Shown here piece by piece: positions 46,270 to 54,917 of a stretch of DNA of 64,000 nucleotides. The position numbers were made by a program, and so were the translations under genes. The DNA is from CAZEER01 sp964511215. Lineage in GTDB: Bacteria; Fidelibacterota; Marinisomatia; Marinisomatales; UBA1611. The notes under the pieces are model-generated. The model did no database searches, was not told where the DNA came from, and saw only the letters and a program-made list of their open reading frames with translations. Within the stretch, counting starts at the first letter, position 1; every line of letters begins with the position of its first letter. The stretch spans positions 1 through 64,000 of the forward strand of contig CAZEER010000003.1 in the NCBI GenBank assembly GCA_964511215.1, in the 5' to 3' direction.

Positions 46270-47631
46270 ATGCTGAATATTATTAATTCAAATATAAAAA
46301 ATTATATTGTTTTATTTTTTTTCGTTAGTTTATTAACTGCTCAACGTGTTGTGGGATACTATCCTTATTGGGTCCAAAATACGCTCTTACCTCAAAATAT
46401 TGATCTAGTAACATTTACTCATATTAATCACGCTTTTGCATGGCCAGATGCAAATGGTGAAATAATCGCTCCGAACAATTCATTTTTTGATGTTCTGACA
46501 TCGAGCTATATCCATGACCTAGATAGGAAATTCATCCTTTCCTTAGGTGGAGGAGGGCAGGGGCAAGGGTTTGCCACTTCCACCTCAACATATGATATTA
46601 GAGCAGTTTTTATTGAGAATATTATTGATAAGCTTATTACCTATGGTTATGATGGGATTGATATTGATTGGGAGCATCCTCAATCAACCGAGCAAAGAAA
46701 TAATCTCACCCAATTTATTCAAGAATTAGATTCCACATTCAATGCCTTTGATCCTGAGTTATTAATAACCATGGCAGTTCCCATATCAAATTGGTCTGGG
46801 CAGTGGTATGATTTTAATAGCCTAAAATTGCATGTGGATTATTTTAATGCGATGACGTATGATATCCATGGTGGGTGGAGTACACACGCAGGTCACAATT
46901 CCCCTTTATACCAATCTCCACAGGGTGATCCCGATGGGTCAGTCCAGACAGGGATAAATTATTTAATAAGCAGTGGAATCCCTCAAGAAAAAATAAACAT
47001 GGGTATACCTTTTTGGGGCAAGCAGTATAATACATCTACAATTAATGGAAATTTTTCTGGCACTGTTGTTGATCTATATTACAATGAAATTACCCCGCTC
47101 ATTGGAAATGGATGGGTCTACGAATGGGATAATGTTGCTAAGTGTCCTTATCTTGTGAAAGATGATCAAACAAAAATTATTACCTATGACAATCCTCTTT
47201 CAGTAGAGTATAAATGTAATTATGCAAAACTTAGAAATCTTGGAGGGGTTATGGTATGGGCATTAGGTTATGATGAAATAGGTGGAGACGAAACTCTCAC
47301 AGGGGCAATTAATATGCATTGGTTATCTGCATCGAACCGTGATTCTAAAATTTTACCAAATGATGCTAGTCTAGCTGTTTTTCCTAATCCATTTAATCCA
47401 GGAACAAAAATAAAGTTCGAATTACATAAAGCTGAAAATATTCGTATTAATATATACAATATTAGAGGGGCAATAATCAGGACTGTAGTAAATGACTATT
47501 TTAAAGCAGGAATTCACGTAATGAATTATTATCCAGAATCGAATCATGATAATATTTCTAGTGGTGTTTATTTCTTAGAGTTAGAAACTTCCACAAAAAG
47601 GGTAACGAAAAAAATATTATATATAAAATAA
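46270..47631 (+). CDS. Secreted GH18 chitinase with FCB-type C-terminal sorting domain
   Basis: A 453-residue protein with a signal peptide (about 1-24, ends LLTA). The GH18 signature DGIDIDWEHP gives catalytic Glu135 in DxxDxDxE, and the barrel carries the typical YDIHGGWSTHAGHNSPL loop. From Phe371 (FPNPFNPGTKI) to the end is a beta-sandwich type A sorting domain, used for type IX-like secretion in Bacteroidetes and relatives. It lies seven bases after the GH3 gene. It likely releases chitooligosaccharides for the nearby transporters. Confidence 0.92.
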   Translation: MLNIINSNIKNYIVLFFFVSLLTAQRVVGYYPYWVQNTLLPQNIDLVTFTHINHAFAWPDANGEIIAPNNSFFDVLTSSYIHDLDRKFILSLGGGGQGQGFATSTSTYDIRAVFIENIIDKLITYGYDGIDIDWEHPQSTEQRNNLTQFIQELDSTFNAFDPELLITMAVPISNWSGQWYDFNSLKLHVDYFNAMTYDIHGGWSTHAGHNSPLYQSPQGDPDGSVQTGINYLISSGIPQEKINMGIPFWGKQYNTSTINGNFSGTVVDLYYNEITPLIGNGWVYEWDNVAKCPYLVKDDQTKIITYDNPLSVEYKCNYAKLRNLGGVMVWALGYDEIGGDETLTGAINMHWLSASNRDSKILPNDASLAVFPNPFNPGTKIKFELHKAENIRINIYNIRGAIIRTVVNDYFKAGIHVMNYYPESNHDNISSGVYFLELETSTKRVTKKILYIK

Positions 47632-47632
47632 A

Positions 47633-48931
47633 TTAATCATAAAGGAAGTATTTAGAAGACTTTTTAATAAATTTCTCTATGTCTTTTTTTTCCTTAGCAA
47701 GAAAATTAAACAGGTATTTTCCTGCTTCAATTTCATCAGATGGGGTTCCATTATCCAAATAGTTTGATAGGGATTCATTACCATAGAGTTTGTTAATTAT
47801 GTTTGGGGTGAATTGAAATTTATTTTCGTAAAGGTTCTTTATCATAAAAAGGCTGTAAAGCCCCATTTCTAGAGATCTGTATTTATATTTATCTGTTACT
47901 TCAAAAGAGCTACCGTAACATATTTTATTTTCAAATTTTGGGTTTAGCGCTTTACCAGGTATGGATTCTGGGAAGAAATTAGTAAAGTCAATTTTAACTC
48001 CATTAAGACTCAGGTTTTGTAGCCTTTCAATTAGAATTTTAGTTATCCATGGTGCACCGATTTGTTTAAATGGTTTTCTGGTTCCCCGTCCTTCACTGAT
48101 ATTTGTCCCTTCAATGAGACACATGCCTGGATAAATAATTGCAGTTTCTAGATCTGGGATATTTGGAGAAGGTGCAACCCATGGTAAGCCAGTATCATCA
48201 AAAAACATTGATCTTTTCCATCCATCCATTTTTACGATGGTTATTTCTTTTGGTGTTGATGATAGCCATTTTTCATTTATTGCCATATTTGTTAGTTCGC
48301 CAACGGTCATTCCATATCTGATCGGTATGGGATAATATCCTAAAAATGATTTGAATGAAGTATCAAGTATAGGCCCTTCAAATATTTCTCCTCCAATAGG
48401 ATTTGGCCTATCTAATACCATGAACTCAATTCCGAAATCTCCAGCTGCTTCCATGGCCATACCAAGAGTTGATATGTATGTGTAAAAACGAGCACCGATA
48501 TCTTGGATATCATAAATTATCAGATCAATTTCTTTTAGCATTTCAATTGTTGGTCTTCTTGTTGTTCCATATAGTGAGATTATTTCTGGTCCAGATATAT
48601 TATGATTATCATAGATGACTTTAGCTCCGGCGCTTGCTTCTCCATAAAAACCATGTTCAGGCGCAAATATTGTTTTTAAAAATATGTTAGGGTTGCTTTG
48701 AAAAAGTTGATAGTTTTTTTGATTATTTCTTGAGATGCCTGTTTGATTTGTGATGAGTCCAATTGTTTTTCCCTTAAGGTAGCTAGGATAGTCTTCTAAC
48801 AATACATCTAAACCAGTTCTGACAATATTATTTTTATCAGGCTTAATTGGGCCAAGAGTTACAATGGAATATTCGGGTTTATGATATTTCATCCCTAGGA
48901 GACATAGGAATAATAGGATATTTAACTTCAT
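47633..48931 (-). CDS. namZ: Exo-beta-N-acetylmuramidase NamZ family (DUF1343, GH171)
   Basis: A 432-residue exported protein with an N-terminal signal. Typical motifs are GLITNQTG, FAPEHGFYGEASAG, LYGTTRRPT, IYDIQDIGARFYTYI and LDRPNPIGG. NamZ removes terminal MurNAc from peptidoglycan fragments (established for Bacillus and Tannerella enzymes). With the GH3 and PG-peptidase genes nearby, this argues for peptidoglycan as well as chitin use. The stop lies two bases from the convergent chitinase. Confidence 0.92.
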   Translation of the reverse strand: MKLNILLFLCLLGMKYHKPEYSIVTLGPIKPDKNNIVRTGLDVLLEDYPSYLKGKTIGLITNQTGISRNNQKNYQLFQSNPNIFLKTIFAPEHGFYGEASAGAKVIYDNHNISGPEIISLYGTTRRPTIEMLKEIDLIIYDIQDIGARFYTYISTLGMAMEAAGDFGIEFMVLDRPNPIGGEIFEGPILDTSFKSFLGYYPIPIRYGMTVGELTNMAINEKWLSSTPKEITIVKMDGWKRSMFFDDTGLPWVAPSPNIPDLETAIIYPGMCLIEGTNISEGRGTRKPFKQIGAPWITKILIERLQNLSLNGVKIDFTNFFPESIPGKALNPKFENKICYGSSFEVTDKYKYRSLEMGLYSLFMIKNLYENKFQFTPNIINKLYGNESLSNYLDNGTPSDEIEAGKYLFNFLAKEKKDIEKFIKKSSKYFLYD

Positions 48932-49148
48932 AAATTTAGTTTATTTGTATTATTTACATGATAGTCTGTATAGCTAGACCCAATCCATATTGCTAATATA
49001 ATAAGTTCAAAAATATTGATTGAAGAAAATTATGGTTTTAGTATAATTAAAGCAAAAATATATAAAAAACGTATTTTGCGATACTCTGGAAATATAGAAT
49101 GAATTTTCTAAAATAATTATTAATTAATAACAAAATAGGAGTTTAATT

Positions 49149-50720
49149 ATTCATTGGATTGATAATTTAATTATTTTCCTTTTTTTATCAGGTCTCATTG
49201 GGTTTGGATGGGTTCAAGGACTGCATAATAAGACTACATCAGATTATTTTCTAGGAAATAAAAAACTTCCATGGGTTACAGTCATGTTATCAATTGTAGC
49301 CACGGAAACATCAGTACTAACTTTTATCAGTATTCCAGGTATTGCATATCGTGGGAATTGGATTTTTATCCAGCTTGCCTTTGGCTATATCTTTGGAAGA
49401 ATTTTGGTGAGCATTTTTCTTCTCCCAAAATATTTCTCGTCCGGGATTGTGTCCATTTATGAGATATTAGGTGAAAAATTTGGTAAGAATATGCAGAAAA
49501 TTGCATCAGGTGTATTCCTGACAACTCGCATTCTTGCAGATGGTATTAGATTTTTAGCGACAGCAGTTATAATTCAAGTTATTACTGGTTGGTCTTTGCC
49601 GGTTTCAGTATTACTTATTGGTATTATTACGTTAATATATTCAGCACAGGGTGGAATAAAGACTATTATATGGGTGGATAGTATTCAATTTGTATTATAC
49701 CTTGCTGGGGGGATCATCTCTATCTTATATATATTATATAACTCGGATGAAACTTTTCATAATATTTTTTTCAGTTTAAGTGATGCTGGAAAGATGAGGA
49801 TTTTTGGCCTAAATGGTCATCCTCTTACAGAACCATATTTTCTTATAAGTGCTTTTGTTGGAGGTACGTTCTTATCTTTATCATCGCATGGTGCGGATTA
49901 TATGATGGTGCAACGTGTACTTACGACAAAAGAACTAAGATCAGGTCAAAAAGCGATGATAGGTAGTGGAATTTTTGTAATGATTCAGTTTGGGATTTTT
50001 CTTTTAGCAGGTTCACTAATATTCTATTATTTTGATGGTACCCCATTACAAAAAGATAGGGAATTCACTTCGTTTATTGTGAACCATTTACCGATAGGAT
50101 TGAGAGGGTTTTTGCTTGCAGGAATATTGTCAGCTGCCATGTCTACACTAAGTTCATCTATTAATTCTCTTTCATCTTCAACCATAATTGACTGGTTTGG
50201 AGCACATTCTTCATTAAATCTATCAAGATTGGTTAGCCTGTTTTGGTCGATAATTTTGATTAGTATCGCACTCCTTTTTAATGAAAGTGATTCAGCCATA
50301 GTTATTGTAGGTCTGCAAATTGCATCATTTACCTATGGAGGTCTACTTGGTTTATTTTTATTGAGTAAGAGTAACAGAAAATTCCATTCAAGTAGTTTAA
50401 TTATTGGATTAATTTCAAGTTTTTTAATTGTATTTTACTTGAAGCATCTGGGCCTAGCCTGGACTTGGTTTATAATGATTTCAGTCATGACGAATGTTTC
50501 AATGGCATTTTTAGCTGAAGCATTTATTAAACCAAGTGACACAAAGATGATTGCGTTACTGGTAATCATAATCAGTATTTCTTTACTTTATTCTTCTTTT
50601 TTAAAACCTATTATACAATCAACTCAAAGATTTTTTGATAATCATAATTCTAACAGATTAATACAATCAGTCGCATATGATTTTTTGAATGGGAAAGAGA
50701 AAGAAGACAGATCTAATTAA
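49149..50720 (+). CDS. Sodium:solute symporter with probable ATT start codon
   Basis: An SSS-family symporter. The first in-frame ATG (49284) would remove the first helix and the conserved SDYFLGNKKLPW motif. The frame is open back to a TAA at 49128, with no ATG, GTG or TTG in it before the helix. AGGAG at 49137-49141 sits seven bases before ATT at 49149, giving I/M-HWIDNLIIF..., which aligns with HWIDWTIII of the other symporter here. From there the protein has 523 residues. A rare AUU start is the simplest reading; a base error removing ATG is the alternative. It probably imports amino sugars or muropeptides (context). Confidence 0.8.
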   Translation: MHWIDNLIIFLFLSGLIGFGWVQGLHNKTTSDYFLGNKKLPWVTVMLSIVATETSVLTFISIPGIAYRGNWIFIQLAFGYIFGRILVSIFLLPKYFSSGIVSIYEILGEKFGKNMQKIASGVFLTTRILADGIRFLATAVIIQVITGWSLPVSVLLIGIITLIYSAQGGIKTIIWVDSIQFVLYLAGGIISILYILYNSDETFHNIFFSLSDAGKMRIFGLNGHPLTEPYFLISAFVGGTFLSLSSHGADYMMVQRVLTTKELRSGQKAMIGSGIFVMIQFGIFLLAGSLIFYYFDGTPLQKDREFTSFIVNHLPIGLRGFLLAGILSAAMSTLSSSINSLSSSTIIDWFGAHSSLNLSRLVSLFWSIILISIALLFNESDSAIVIVGLQIASFTYGGLLGLFLLSKSNRKFHSSSLIIGLISSFLIVFYLKHLGLAWTWFIMISVMTNVSMAFLAEAFIKPSDTKMIALLVIIISISLLYSSFLKPIIQSTQRFFDNHNSNRLIQSVAYDFLNGKEKEDRSN

Positions 50721-50739
50721 AACTCCTTGGATTCTAGGG

Positions 50740-51864
50740 TTAAATTATCCTTTTTACGAAAAGGAATGTCTCCAGCCTTTTTGGGGCAAAATTAACTAAA
50801 TTTTTATCTAAAGAATTTTCTTTTACCATGCCCCCTTGATGGATAAACTCTTTTCCACCAGTACTTATACCAACATGTGTTACTCTATTATTTTCCCCAA
50901 AAAAAAGTAAATCCCCAGGGCGAATATTTTCCCAATTTTTATCAGGGGTTATATCAATTCCTTCTAATGCCTGTTGTCTAGCATCACGTGGCAATTGTAT
51001 ACCATTTGATTTGAATACTATTTGGGTAAACCCTGAGCAATCATTCCCTTTAGAAGAATTGCCACCCCATAAATAAGGCACTCCGGTCATTTTATAAGCG
51101 TCCCTAAGGATACTATCTGGGACTGCTAATTTCTCCGGTCTACTAATTATAGGTTTTAAAATATTTTTTGTAACATAACCAGATCTACCATCGGGGAGCA
51201 AAATAGATACCCAATCTTTATTTTTAATATTACCAATTAATATATTATTAAGTACAGCATCAGTAATAGGTTGGCTTGTATTATTAGGTAATGAAAATAT
51301 AGTAGTTTGTAATGTGTTAATAGTGTAGTTAGCATTTTTTACCCAATTATTTTTTAAAACTGAGTCACATATAAACAATCCAGTTTCATTAATCCACCCC
51401 ACATAATTATAGTGTGTTTGAGATAAATACCAACCAGTTTTGTAACGAAGCAACCTAATAATATTCCCCATTGTAGTCTGATCTACCATTTGACTAGAGT
51501 GACTTGGCTTTTCTCGCAAAGGTGTAACGCTTACATTAACAATTGCATAATTATTATTGCCTAGTGTAGGGTCAGGTAGCATCATAAAATTATTAGTGAA
51601 TTTTTTTGACCTAAACAGTGAGTCACTCATTTCCATCAATTTTGTAAAAGCAATAGCATTAGTGGTGGCACCTTCTATGACCCATTGATTATCTATTTTT
51701 TTTAGGCTTGGTGAAAAGACAGAGAGTGATTTGTCAGTAATATATTGTTTACTTATTTCTGAGACCCTTCTATCAAAATCAGAAATAATTTTCTTTTTAT
51801 CAGAACAATCAGATACTAAAAATAACAGGAATAAGTAAAACAAAAAGCTGAAGATTTTTTTCAT
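50740..51864 (-). CDS. Exported SH3-NlpC/P60 cell-wall peptidase
   Basis: About 374 residues from ATG 51864, which starts directly on the signal peptide (MKKIFSFLFYLFLLFLVSDC); an upstream ATG at 51885 adds seven residues. Two bacterial SH3-like domains (about 100-245) precede an NlpC/P60 domain with catalytic Cys in GNDCSGF and His in RVTHVGI, then EFIHQGG. Such enzymes cut gamma-D-Glu-diaminoacid bonds in stem peptides. A Cys at the end of the signal suggests a lipoprotein, though Asp before the Cys is unusual. Confidence 0.88.
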   Translation of the reverse strand: MKKIFSFLFYLFLLFLVSDCSDKKKIISDFDRRVSEISKQYITDKSLSVFSPSLKKIDNQWVIEGATTNAIAFTKLMEMSDSLFRSKKFTNNFMMLPDPTLGNNNYAIVNVSVTPLREKPSHSSQMVDQTTMGNIIRLLRYKTGWYLSQTHYNYVGWINETGLFICDSVLKNNWVKNANYTINTLQTTIFSLPNNTSQPITDAVLNNILIGNIKNKDWVSILLPDGRSGYVTKNILKPIISRPEKLAVPDSILRDAYKMTGVPYLWGGNSSKGNDCSGFTQIVFKSNGIQLPRDARQQALEGIDITPDKNWENIRPGDLLFFGENNRVTHVGISTGGKEFIHQGGMVKENSLDKNLVNFAPKRLETFLFVKRII

Positions 51865-51877
51865 TAATTTTTTTCTT

Positions 51878-53278
51878 CTAATCATGAATAATATTTTGGA
51901 CTATTTCATTTTGTATATGCTGATAAGGCTCAGAATCTCCAACAAAACCATTAATTAAGATAGAGAAAGCAACAGGTCCATATTTTGGTGAAAAAATATA
52001 TCCTGATAAATTATTAACACCAGATAAACCGCCGGTTTTTGCTCTGATCATTGCTCCTTCTTTTACCAGCCTATTCTCAAGAGTTCCATTTTCCCATCCT
52101 CCTCCTGGTAGGACAGAAATAAAATCATCTCTATGTTTACTGCTATACATCTTAATTAATAATGAGGTCAAGTGATCGGCACTTGTGAGATTATATCTTG
52201 ATAGTCCTGAGCCATCTGCTAATCGTATCATGGATGTATCTATTCCAATAGAATCAGATAAGAATGATTTAACACGGTTTATACCATTCTGCCAATTCCC
52301 TTGACTTTGATTAGTAATACCTATTGTTTTAATAAATAGCTCTGCTTTTAGATTGTCACTCTCGTTCATTAAATCTGCAGTTGAAAAAATGATGGGATTT
52401 GAATTATGATACGCAAGAGTGTCGAAGTCTTTTTTTAATGTACCCTTAACCAAATTTTTTACTTTAACACCATAGTTGTTCAGAGACTCTCTGAAGATCG
52501 TGCCTGTGAATAAAGTAGGGTCATAGATATTCCGTCTGAGTGTATCACATTTTTTTTTATAAAATATTTCACCACTTATTTTAAAATGATTTGTTCTTGC
52601 GACCCAATCACGATCTATTTTTAGTTTTTCTAGTTCAATATTATTTGTAACAGTAAGGGAGTGGTTAGATAATGATATATATTCAGTATATGGGAAATAA
52701 TTAATATTAGCAGGTTTTCCTGGAATATCTGGGGAAATATAAAAATCTATGCAATTATCATTAACAGTTAGTGCTCCAACTGGAGCAGCATACCACCATG
52801 CTCCTTCATCCCACATCCATCCCTTACCAAAATATAATGAGTCCATAGAAGTTGCATCTAAAAATAATGTGTCAACTGTTTTTAAAAATGTGGATGTTAT
52901 CTTTGCAAGAGAATCTAATTGATCCACAGTGAGATCAGGGTCACCATGTCCCTGTAGTATTATATTGTTTTTATCTCGTAAGATATTTGTTGTAAACATA
53001 TAATCCTTTCCTAAATAATCTAAAGCAGCTGCGCTGGTATACAACTTATTGTTACTCGCAGGGATTAATAACTTTTTACTATTCAATTCATATAATATTT
53101 TTCCGTTAGTCAATGAAATTATTTTTACACCTATTAGAAAATCTTGGTTAGAATCAATGATTATTTGATTCAATTTTTTTTTTAAAGAAGAGACTCCTTG
53201 ATTTGTTAATAAAGAGGGATGTGGAGTACAGGATAAAAGATAAAAAGTTGTTAAAAAACAAATAGTGTTAAATCTCAT
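51878..53278 (-). CDS. dacB: D-alanyl-D-alanine carboxypeptidase/endopeptidase (PBP4, S13)
   Basis: About 466 residues from ATG 53278, chosen because it begins on the signal (RFNTICFLTTFYLLSC, a lipobox); two upstream Met are possible. The catalytic triad motifs are SxxK in IPASNNKLYTSAAAL (Ser75, Lys78), SGLSRYN (SxN type) and KTGG in RAKTGGLSG. The long insert between motifs 1 and 2 is typical of PBP4. It trims or opens peptide cross-links in the wall. Confidence 0.92.
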   Translation of the reverse strand: MRFNTICFLTTFYLLSCTPHPSLLTNQGVSSLKKKLNQIIIDSNQDFLIGVKIISLTNGKILYELNSKKLLIPASNNKLYTSAAALDYLGKDYMFTTNILRDKNNIILQGHGDPDLTVDQLDSLAKITSTFLKTVDTLFLDATSMDSLYFGKGWMWDEGAWWYAAPVGALTVNDNCIDFYISPDIPGKPANINYFPYTEYISLSNHSLTVTNNIELEKLKIDRDWVARTNHFKISGEIFYKKKCDTLRRNIYDPTLFTGTIFRESLNNYGVKVKNLVKGTLKKDFDTLAYHNSNPIIFSTADLMNESDNLKAELFIKTIGITNQSQGNWQNGINRVKSFLSDSIGIDTSMIRLADGSGLSRYNLTSADHLTSLLIKMYSSKHRDDFISVLPGGGWENGTLENRLVKEGAMIRAKTGGLSGVNNLSGYIFSPKYGPVAFSILINGFVGDSEPYQHIQNEIVQNIIHD

Positions 53279-53936
53279 GAGAACCATCTTGTACTTTATT
53301 AAGAAATGACTCAAGTAATAACACGCTTAGAGATTGTGTCTTACTAAATTGTTTTTCACTTACCCCAATTCTTTGGGCAAATGTTTTTGAAGCTTCAATA
53401 TGTGGTTGAAAACCCCAAATTGGAAGATGCTTGTGTACTATTGCCTCAATTTTCACCATCGAACTTGTTGCAAATACATCAAAGTTCTCAGGACATTTAG
53501 TGACACCTTCTTGGTGAGAATAAATTAAATAATCCTCCTGCGTATTATTTAGCCGGTTATTTTCTAAAATTTTTATTCTTCTAATTCCTCTTTTTTTAGT
53601 AGTATTCCATAGATAATCGACTGTTCCTCCAAAAAGGTGTGCCAGAAATTGATGACCAAAACAGATCCCAAGAATTGGGATTCTATTTTTAATGCCTATT
53701 TCTATTATCTCCTTGATATTATTCAGCCAATGAAAGGAATCGTGGACCGAAGCAGCACTACCCATAAGAATTATACCGCAAGCATTGTTAATATGCTTTT
53801 TCATGGAATTCGGCGAATGTATTTTGGGTAAATGATAGGTAGTATTTATATTGCAGCGCAGTGAAATTTCATTGTAAGATTCTATTTCAGGAGTCTTTAT
53901 TGCAGGGTCAATGACCATTAAGTTTTGAAAACTCAT
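53268..53936 (-). CDS. Class I glutamine amidotransferase-like protein
   Basis: A 222-residue cytosolic protein. The nucleophile Cys lies in LGICFGHQFL, and the His and Glu in WGFQPHIEAS complete the triad. It resembles free-standing GATase domains of the GMP-synthase type. Substrate and partner are not shown by sequence; being first in the dacB-NlpC/P60 transcript, it may act on a gamma-glutamyl bond from cell-wall peptides (inference). Confidence 0.82.
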   Translation of the reverse strand: MSFQNLMVIDPAIKTPEIESYNEISLRCNINTTYHLPKIHSPNSMKKHINNACGIILMGSAASVHDSFHWLNNIKEIIEIGIKNRIPILGICFGHQFLAHLFGGTVDYLWNTTKKRGIRRIKILENNRLNNTQEDYLIYSHQEGVTKCPENFDVFATSSMVKIEAIVHKHLPIWGFQPHIEASKTFAQRIGVSEKQFSKTQSLSVLLLESFLNKVQDGSHEI

Positions 53937-54068
53937 TAACTATTATAGTAATAGTTTTTTAAAAATGACAATTAGAAATATTTTTTTGTTCAAAGTATCC
54001 TTTATGAATAAAATTGTGGAATTTGCATCTGATTGAATGTGATATTATATATAAATTAGGGTATTTAA

Positions 54069-54914
54069 TTGATCAAATACTTCGTGCATTTTAAAATTTT
54101 TGCTATTCTATTATTTGCTTTTGGTTCTTGTGCTGACCGTGGACCTTATGATTGGATTGAGTCTCTCCCAGCTCCTTGGACCTTGTCAAATTATCAACTA
54201 GATTCATATCTACCACAATTCCATAAAAAGTACCCTGATTATTATGATCGGTTAATAGCTCTTAACCTATGGCGTGTAGGTACTCCTTATGGATTATTTT
54301 GTCTTGGTGAAGAGCAGGGTATAGATCTCGACCCAATCATTAGAATTGATAGTTCAGATTGTACGGTACATGTTTTAACGACTATTGCGTTGGCAGAAAG
54401 TCAAACATGGCAAGGTGCAAGAGATGCGATGATTGACATCCACTATAAGCCGGATCTCAATGGTATTAAAAAACCTACTTATAAATCTCGCTGGCATTTT
54501 ACATCTGATCGTTTATTAAATAATCCCCGCACAGTTGATATAACCTCGATTATTGCATCACCAGAAGACGTTGATACAATCAATATTATATTAAATAAAA
54601 AAATCGATGGTTCTCAGTTTTTGAAACTTGGTTGGACATCAAAACTATCAACTTACTTTATCCCTATCCAAAATATAGGGGAGCATTTATTATCACAACT
54701 CCCTGTTATTTGTGGGATTGCTTTTGTTAAAAAAAACTATTTTAAAAATGGTATTGTTATTGCTCATGAAGGATATGTTATTAATAGAAGGAATCTAATC
54801 CATGCTTCATCAGTAGAAAACAAGACAGTCAATGTTAACTTATTGTCATATATTGGGAATGTTAGTAAACCTCGTTTTGATGGAGTGATGTTTTACGAGA
54901 TCAGGAAAATTTGA
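54069..54914 (+). CDS. DUF1460 family lipoprotein (amidase-like), TTG start
   Basis: A 281-residue lipoprotein (lipobox FGSC, Cys about 20). The start is TTG 54069: an in-frame TAA sits just before it, AGGG lies seven bases upstream, and no ATG precedes the signal. The DSSDCTVHVLTTIALA motif, SRWHFTSDRLLNN and LIHASS match DUF1460, an NlpC/P60-like fold. Members studied act as muramoyl-alanine amidases (family knowledge). It is four bases before the NagB fusion gene. Confidence 0.82.
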   Translation: MIKYFVHFKIFAILLFAFGSCADRGPYDWIESLPAPWTLSNYQLDSYLPQFHKKYPDYYDRLIALNLWRVGTPYGLFCLGEEQGIDLDPIIRIDSSDCTVHVLTTIALAESQTWQGARDAMIDIHYKPDLNGIKKPTYKSRWHFTSDRLLNNPRTVDITSIIASPEDVDTINIILNKKIDGSQFLKLGWTSKLSTYFIPIQNIGEHLLSQLPVICGIAFVKKNYFKNGIVIAHEGYVINRRNLIHASSVENKTVNVNLLSYIGNVSKPRFDGVMFYEIRKI

Positions 54915-54917
54915 AAA

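Noticed and set aside
49284..49286. ATG as the start of the second symporter
   Set aside because: It would delete the first membrane helix and the conserved DYFLG...LPW motif that the paralogue at 38107-39939 keeps.
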